From MED-G116 sp038107835 (lineage in GTDB: Bacteria; Pseudomonadota; Alphaproteobacteria; Puniceispirillales; Puniceispirillaceae), in NCBI GenBank assembly GCA_038107835.1, contig JAYNHH010000001.1, positions 1-64,000 of the forward strand: a stretch of DNA of 64,000 bases. Reading direction: 5' to 3'. Of the stretch, positions 59,800 through 64,000 are shown piece by piece; within the stretch, counting starts at the first letter, position 1, and every line of letters begins with the position of its first letter. The notes below the pieces were generated by a model. It saw only the letters and a program-made list of their open reading frames with translations, was not told where the DNA came from and ran no database searches. Both the position numbers and the translations under genes were made by a program.

Positions 59800-61125
59800 T
59801 CAGTCAATTTTGGGTGATTTTCCACGCCGCAGTTTCCGGTGGCGCTGAAACATGCGGCCTGTTTGCAGGGCATTTTCACCCAGTTTCTGCTGCACCTGAT
59901 CCATCGCCGCCTCGAGCTTGTTCTGCCTGTCGCTGAACCCACCCTCAATGTCCAGAAGGGATGGTGCATCCGGCGCGCCCAGCTGGTCCACGCCAAAACC
60001 GATCAGCCGGAATGACCGCCCGGGCTTGACTTCGGAAAGCAGCAGTTTGCGCGCCGCGGCAAACAGCAGATGCGCCTTGTCAGTTCGGCTCTGCAGGGTC
60101 TGGCTGCGCGTCAGGATCTGGTGATCTGGACGCTTCAGCTTGAGCGTGATCCGCCCGCCGGCAATGGCTGCATTTTTCAGCCGCGCCGAGACCTTCAGGC
60201 AGAGTACCTCGAGCTCAGCCTCGAGATCGGAAAATGTGCCAAGATCAGCATGAAAGGTGGTTTCGCTGGAAATGCTCTTGGCAATCCTTTCGGTTGTTAC
60301 CGGACGGGTGTCTATCCCGGTGGCGAGATCTTGAATCTGCTTTGCCTGCTTGCCAAGAATGGCGGTGAGCTGTCTGATGTCGGCCTCGACAAGATCACCG
60401 CAGGTGCCGTATCCGGCCGCATTCAGCCGGCCTGCCGCTGACTTGCCCAGACCGAACAGCACGGATACGGGTTGCGGCGCGAGCCAGCTTTTGGCCTCGA
60501 GCTGGCCAACGGCAAAAAAACCGTCGGGCTTGTCCCTGTCCGACACCATTTTCGCCAGCGATTTGGTTGGCGCAAGCCCGATGGAAACGGTAATGCCGAT
60601 CTCTTCGCGAATCTGTGTCTGCATGCGAACCAGAGCCACCGCCGGGCTGCATCCATGCAGCGCCTCGGTTCCGGCGAGGTCGAGAAAGGCCTCGTCAATC
60701 GAGATCGGCTGGACGAGCGGTGTCAATTCCAGCATTTTCTGTCGAATCTGCCGGCTGATTTTCACGTAATGCGCCATCCGTGGTCTGATCACGATGGCGT
60801 CAGGACACCGTTTCAGCGCAGTCCAGGTCGGCATTGCCGAGCGCACGCCATATTGGCGCGCAAGGTAACAGGCAGCGGCAACAACACCGCGTTCCCGCCC
60901 GCCAACAATCACCGGCCTGTCGGCCAGCTGCGGATTGTCGCGTTTTTCCACCGAGGCATAAAAGGCGTCACAATCGACATGGGCAATGCACAGGTCAAAC
61001 AGCTCCGCATGCCACCGCACATCCTCACCATGGCAATGCGGACATGATGTGGGTGGGTCCTCGCCGCCGACAAAGCCGTTGCTGCCACAGCGCCTGCACA
61101 GCATTGGATAGGATGAGACCGGCAT
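59800..61125 (-). CDS. dinB: DNA polymerase IV with N-terminal zinc ribbon (DinB)
   Basis: This 441-aa Y-family translesion polymerase has an N-terminal extension with Cys10-Cys13 and Cys28-Cys31, a four-Cys zinc ribbon. This extension is found in some alphaproteobacterial DinB proteins. The polymerase core has the catalytic Asp in AHVDCDAFYASVE and SIDEAFLDL with the Asp-Glu pair. It converges with pobA 6 nt away. It is monocistronic. Loss of the ribbon would not affect catalytic residues, so its role may be in protein contact. Confidence 0.9.
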   Translation of the reverse strand: MPVSSYPMLCRRCGSNGFVGGEDPPTSCPHCHGEDVRWHAELFDLCIAHVDCDAFYASVEKRDNPQLADRPVIVGGRERGVVAAACYLARQYGVRSAMPTWTALKRCPDAIVIRPRMAHYVKISRQIRQKMLELTPLVQPISIDEAFLDLAGTEALHGCSPAVALVRMQTQIREEIGITVSIGLAPTKSLAKMVSDRDKPDGFFAVGQLEAKSWLAPQPVSVLFGLGKSAAGRLNAAGYGTCGDLVEADIRQLTAILGKQAKQIQDLATGIDTRPVTTERIAKSISSETTFHADLGTFSDLEAELEVLCLKVSARLKNAAIAGGRITLKLKRPDHQILTRSQTLQSRTDKAHLLFAAARKLLLSEVKPGRSFRLIGFGVDQLGAPDAPSLLDIEGGFSDRQNKLEAAMDQVQQKLGENALQTGRMFQRHRKLRRGKSPKID

Positions 61126-61236
61126 GCCATGCGCCTCCTTGCGTGCCTGAAAGTCTATGGTGCCATCAGCAAACAGACAAGACCGGATGGTGGCGGGCGG
61201 ACAGGTGAGGCTGGTATAGCAGGGGCAGACGGGTGA

Positions 61237-62022
61237 TTAGACCCCGGCCATGAAGCTGGCCGCCTCACGCACCCGCGCCGCATTGTCGCTGGCAATGCTG
61301 CCATCTGCCATATAGACCGAATTTTCAAAGCCAACCCGCACCTTGCCGCCCGCGGCGATCGCTGCCCTCAGACACGCGGCCTCTTCGGTTGCAAAGGCGC
61401 AGATGGCCCAGTCGCTGTCGATGCCGGCCTGTTTCAACTCTGCCAGAAAGGGAGGCAATAACCCGGGGTAGCTGATCCGCCCGGTGTAGTGGCCGATGAC
61501 AAACAGACACCAGATGCCCTGTCTTTCGAGTTCTGTCACATCCAGCAATTTTGCCAGCAAAGCAACATCCTCTGGGCCGTAGCATATATGTTGAAGCTGG
61601 ATTCCGGCTTCCAATGTCCAGTTGTAGAACGCAATATCTTCTGGCTTTGGCACGCCATCCGGGATCATTTCCCGAACGCCAACGGATGCCCCCTGCGGGA
61701 CCACAGCCCGAACAATGTCGCGCATGTCGCCCGGTTGGTATTTGCCGACAGTTTCCGTGGTCATCTGCAGATGCATCTCTGGCACGGCGCGCTGCAGTTC
61801 GGCAATCGCCTCATGATACAGCCCCGCATCAAGAATGTGACCACCATCGGCGTCACGCACATGATAATGGATCGCGCCGGCTCCGGCATCGGCGCAGTCA
61901 CGCGCAACAGCGGCGATCTCGCCGGCATCAAGCGGCACCTGCGGGTGGTCGGCCTTTACCTTGCGGGCGCCGTTGGGGGCAACCATGATTGGTGGCAGGG
62001 GTGATGATGCGGTGCTGGACAT
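61237..62022 (-). CDS. BKACE-family beta-keto acid cleavage enzyme
   Basis: This 261-aa TIM-barrel protein of the BKACE (Kce, DUF849) family cleaves beta-keto acids with acetyl-CoA, releasing acetoacetate and an acyl-CoA. The zinc site starts AIHYHVRDADGGHIL (HxH), and MVAPNGARKVKADHPQVPLDAGEI is a typical opening. VGFENSVYMADG carries the late Glu. The natural substrate ranges widely (3-keto-5-aminohexanoate, dehydrocarnitine and others). It lies 9 nt after the DmdA-like gene, so both are in one operon. Confidence 0.8.
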   Translation of the reverse strand: MSSTASSPLPPIMVAPNGARKVKADHPQVPLDAGEIAAVARDCADAGAGAIHYHVRDADGGHILDAGLYHEAIAELQRAVPEMHLQMTTETVGKYQPGDMRDIVRAVVPQGASVGVREMIPDGVPKPEDIAFYNWTLEAGIQLQHICYGPEDVALLAKLLDVTELERQGIWCLFVIGHYTGRISYPGLLPPFLAELKQAGIDSDWAICAFATEEAACLRAAIAAGGKVRVGFENSVYMADGSIASDNAARVREAASFMAGV

Positions 62023-62031
62023 GATTTTGAT

Positions 62032-63210
62032 CTACCCGGCCGCAATGGATTTCTTGGGGTCATGGAACGGGATCGGAACGATGGTCGCCCGGCGCTGCTG
62101 GTCCTGATCGGACATCATCACCTCAACCTGCTGGCCGATGTCACTCACCCCGGTCTCGATCATGCAGAGCGCGATGTTCTTTTCGAGCCGTGGTGAGTGG
62201 ATTGCCGATGTCACCTTGCCGACCTGCCGTCCATCGACGGACAGTGGCCAGAATTCATTGTTCGGCGATGTCAGCGGATCTCCCTCGATCACAATGCCGA
62301 TCTGGATGCGGCCAATGCCCTCGGCCTTGATCTGGCGCAGCGCGGCCTTGCCAACGAAATCCGCGTCCATCTCGAGATCGACGAGCCGGTCAAGGCGCAG
62401 TTCGAACGGATTTGTCTCGATATCCATGTCGGCGTGATAGGACAGCATACCACCCTCGATCCTGCGGATTGATGAGGTGTGGCCTGGGCGCAGATCATAA
62501 TCGGCCCCGGCTGTCATGATGATTTCCCACAGCTCCGTGCCGCGTGATCCGTCGCGCAGAAAGATCTCATAGCCGAGTTCGCTGGACCAGCCCGTGCGTG
62601 ACACCACAAGGGGGATGCCATCCAGCTCGGTTTCGGCAAACCAGTAATATTTCAATTCAGCGATGGCATCACCGAATAGCTGGCGGATGATTTCACGTGA
62701 ATGTGGTCCCTGAAGCTGCAGGGGCGAGACATCAGGTTCACGGATTGCCACATCCATTCCGGCATTGGCGGCAAGCCCCCTTGCCCAGAGCAGGACGTCG
62801 CTGTCACCGATGGAAATCCAGAAATGATCGTCAGCCAGTTTCAGCAGAACCGGATCATTGATGATGCCGCCATGCTGATCGGTGATCAGGATATATTTGG
62901 CCTGACCAACGGCCATGTTCGTCAGATTGCGCGGCGTCATATATTGAACGAAACGCGCAGCATCAGGGCCGGTGACTTCAACCTGCCGCTCAACCGCGAC
63001 ATCGCACAGGATGGCGGTCCTTGTCAGGTTCCAGAAATTTTCCACCGGGTCGCCAAAATCGCGCGGGATATACATGTGGTTATAGACTGAATAGCCCGCA
63101 GCGCCCCATTTCTCAGTTGCCGCGAAGAAGGGTGACCGGCGGATCTGGGTGCCGAATCCTGCGGATGCGATCTTGGAAGTCGGCTTTGGTGAGGCTGGTA
63201 CTGAGTTCAT
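62032..63210 (-). CDS. GcvT/DmdA-like aminomethyltransferase (DMSP demethylase-like)
   Basis: This 392-aa tetrahydrofolate-dependent aminomethyltransferase-family protein resembles dimethylsulfoniopropionate demethylase DmdA. Segments such as RSPFFAATEKWGAAGYSVYNHM, VERQVEVTGPDAARFVQYMTPRNL and DPVLLKLADDHFWISIGDSDVLLWA are close to DmdA. However, the later region IRRIEGGMLSYHADMDIETNPFELRLDRLV differs from the usual DmdA RIESGLLSYGND, so it may be a related demethylase with a different methylated substrate. The BKACE gene downstream hints at betaine- or carnitine-like catabolism. Methyl transfer to tetrahydrofolate is expected from the fold. Confidence 0.65.
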   Translation of the reverse strand: MNSVPASPKPTSKIASAGFGTQIRRSPFFAATEKWGAAGYSVYNHMYIPRDFGDPVENFWNLTRTAILCDVAVERQVEVTGPDAARFVQYMTPRNLTNMAVGQAKYILITDQHGGIINDPVLLKLADDHFWISIGDSDVLLWARGLAANAGMDVAIREPDVSPLQLQGPHSREIIRQLFGDAIAELKYYWFAETELDGIPLVVSRTGWSSELGYEIFLRDGSRGTELWEIIMTAGADYDLRPGHTSSIRRIEGGMLSYHADMDIETNPFELRLDRLVDLEMDADFVGKAALRQIKAEGIGRIQIGIVIEGDPLTSPNNEFWPLSVDGRQVGKVTSAIHSPRLEKNIALCMIETGVSDIGQQVEVMMSDQDQQRRATIVPIPFHDPKKSIAAG

Positions 63211-63776
63211 CCGATTTAACTTTCACTGGGGTAAGTTGCTGTCCGGCAGTCTGCGGGACAGGACCTGAAGTATTCATATAGGTACGAATGTTTCAATCAA
63301 CCAACCTGTCACAGTTCTGGAAAGAAAATGTTTCAAAGCTGCCACATCATGGCGGATTTGGTCTTTTGGCTGGTCCGCTTTGCGGCACCGGTGTCTGCAT
63401 GCGCCATGTTTCCTTGCGGAATGCCGGAACATCACGGTGCCAAAACCAGAAAATCTGTCGATGTTCACTTTTTGTTCTTGACTTTCATGGGGAGTTGTTT
63501 TTAATGTCCCGGTCCTTTCAGAACTGACAAAGGACATTTCAATGACCGCCTCTTCCCTGCAAATTCCAACCGATCTGAACGCCGTGCCAGCTGGCTCGGC
63601 GCTGTTTGACGCGCCTGTCCCAGCCATGATCGCCTCATGTCCGGGGCCTGATCTGATTGTGGCAATCGGGATTGGGAGTTGATCCGCCCGATCCGTGATG
63701 ATTACATGATCGGGGTCTGTCCATGGCATTATGGCCACGGGCATCCGGCCTGATCTGAAAATTGAAGGAGCGCTTG
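63211..63776. promoter_or_regulatory. Intergenic region between the DmdA-like gene and enoyl-CoA hydratase
   Basis: This 566-nt region has no firmly supported gene. AATGTTTCAA is repeated at 63287-63296 and 63327-63336, exactly 40 bp apart. CTGTCC (63239-63244) and GGACAG (63256-63261) form a short hairpin, and GTCCTTT (63512-63518) pairs with AAAGGAC (63529-63535). A possible short reading frame runs 63542-63682. This is a divergent control region for both flanking genes. Confidence 0.45.
63542..63682 (+). CDS. Possible short leader or remnant reading frame
   Basis: ATG with AAAGGA about 8 nt upstream opens a 46-codon frame (MTASSLQIPTDLNAVPAG...). It sits just after the AAAGGAC hairpin. 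No family is recognised. It could be a real small gene, a leader, or a chance frame. Confidence 0.25.
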   Translation: MTASSLQIPTDLNAVPAGSALFDAPVPAMIASCPGPDLIVAIGIGS

Positions 63777-64000
63777 ATGGCCCATGGTGATATGCAGCAC
63801 CCACAGTTGATTGAGGAGGTTTGTGACAGTGACGGTGTCCTGCGCCTGACGCTGAATGATCCGGCAACGCGCAACTCCCTTTCGGAGGCGATGCTGGCCG
63901 CGCTTGCCGGCACATTGGCGGCGGCACGCGACAATCCCGCGGTTCGGGTGATTGTTCTGGCCGCCAACGGCCCGGTATTCTGTGCCGGCCATAATCTGAA
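63777..64000 (+). CDS. Enoyl-CoA hydratase/isomerase (5' part, cut by window end)
   Basis: GAAGGAG precedes ATG 63777. The first 74 codons encode a crotonase-fold N-terminus: VCDSDGVLRLTLNDPATRNSLSEAML...ARDNPAVRVIVLAANGPVFCAGHNL. The CAGHNL segment is the oxyanion-hole loop of enoyl-CoA hydratases. The window ends before the rest of the protein. It is divergent from the DmdA-like gene, and an acyl-CoA role would fit degradation of the DMSP demethylation product, but the substrate is unknown. Confidence 0.75.
   Translation, partial: MAHGDMQHPQLIEEVCDSDGVLRLTLNDPATRNSLSEAMLAALAGTLAAARDNPAVRVIVLAANGPVFCAGHNL

Noticed and set aside
62032..63210. Naming the gene dmdA outright
   Set aside because: N-terminal similarity is high but the later signature differs and the operon partner is a BKACE enzyme; a firm name needs phylogeny.
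1..64000. tRNA, rRNA, CRISPR, insertion sequences, prophage
   Set aside because: No cloverleaf-like intergenic sequence, regular repeat-spacer array, transposase or phage gene was found by reading; a covariance or profile search could still find a small RNA.

Overview
The window looks like a chromosomal segment of a marine alphaproteobacterium with moderate GC content. The gene content (smo-type polyol operon, Entner-Doudoroff genes, a cox/xanthine-dehydrogenase-family molybdenum hydroxylase, a methanethiol-oxidase-like selenium-binding protein, sulfopyruvate decarboxylase, a DmdA-like GcvT protein, and a DinB with an N-terminal zinc ribbon) would fit a SAR116-like or Roseobacter-like heterotroph. 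That placement is inference from gene content only. A run of 100 N at 14288-14387 shows this is a scaffolded draft assembly, so linkage across that point is assumed. No rRNA, tRNA, CRISPR array, insertion sequence or phage gene was found.

Layout. 1-9423: polyol and fructose use. It has a fructokinase, a small P-loop sugar kinase, a LacI regulator, a SmoEFGK-type ABC transporter, a sorbitol-dehydrogenase-like SDR and mannitol 2-dehydrogenase. 9687-14241: a nucleotide-signalling group with a 7-TM receptor adenylate cyclase, a lipoprotein metallo-beta-lactamase-fold hydrolase, a single-domain cyclic-nucleotide-binding protein and a second MBL-fold hydrolase. After the gap come agmatinase (14570-15523) and a form II cox cluster (15581-24915): coxSLM on the minus strand, facing coxD, coxE, coxF/xdhC and a MoeA-MocA fusion on the plus strand, with coxG opposite. 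25233-28299: a four-gene operon of CitE-like lyase, SBP56/methanethiol oxidase, 2Fe-2S ferredoxin and CoA-binding protein. 28363-35538: a PhyH oxygenase, two small membrane or secreted proteins and a dipeptide/nickel-type ABC transporter with fused ATPases.

35911-36974: sulfopyruvate decarboxylase ComDE. 37132-52667: a glucose-catabolism supercluster. It has a GtrS/GltR-like two-component system diverging from a GtsABCD-type sugar transporter, then GAPDH and glucokinase, and facing them zwf-pgl-edd-eda plus a Gfo/Idh oxidoreductase and an AGE-family sugar isomerase. Together these import glucose, phosphorylate it and run it through the Entner-Doudoroff pathway to pyruvate and glyceraldehyde-3-phosphate. 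53018-64000: a DUF3604-like protein, a TauE exporter, a second PhyH oxygenase, a GAF protein with a small partner, PobA, DinB, a BKACE enzyme, a DmdA-like aminomethyltransferase and the start of an enoyl-CoA hydratase.

The most notable non-genic signals are stem-loops between the solute-binding-protein gene and the next permease gene in all three ABC operons, phased GTAAC/GTAAT direct repeats between the two-component system and the glucose transporter, and a perfect 10-bp inverted repeat in the kinase/LacI intergenic region.
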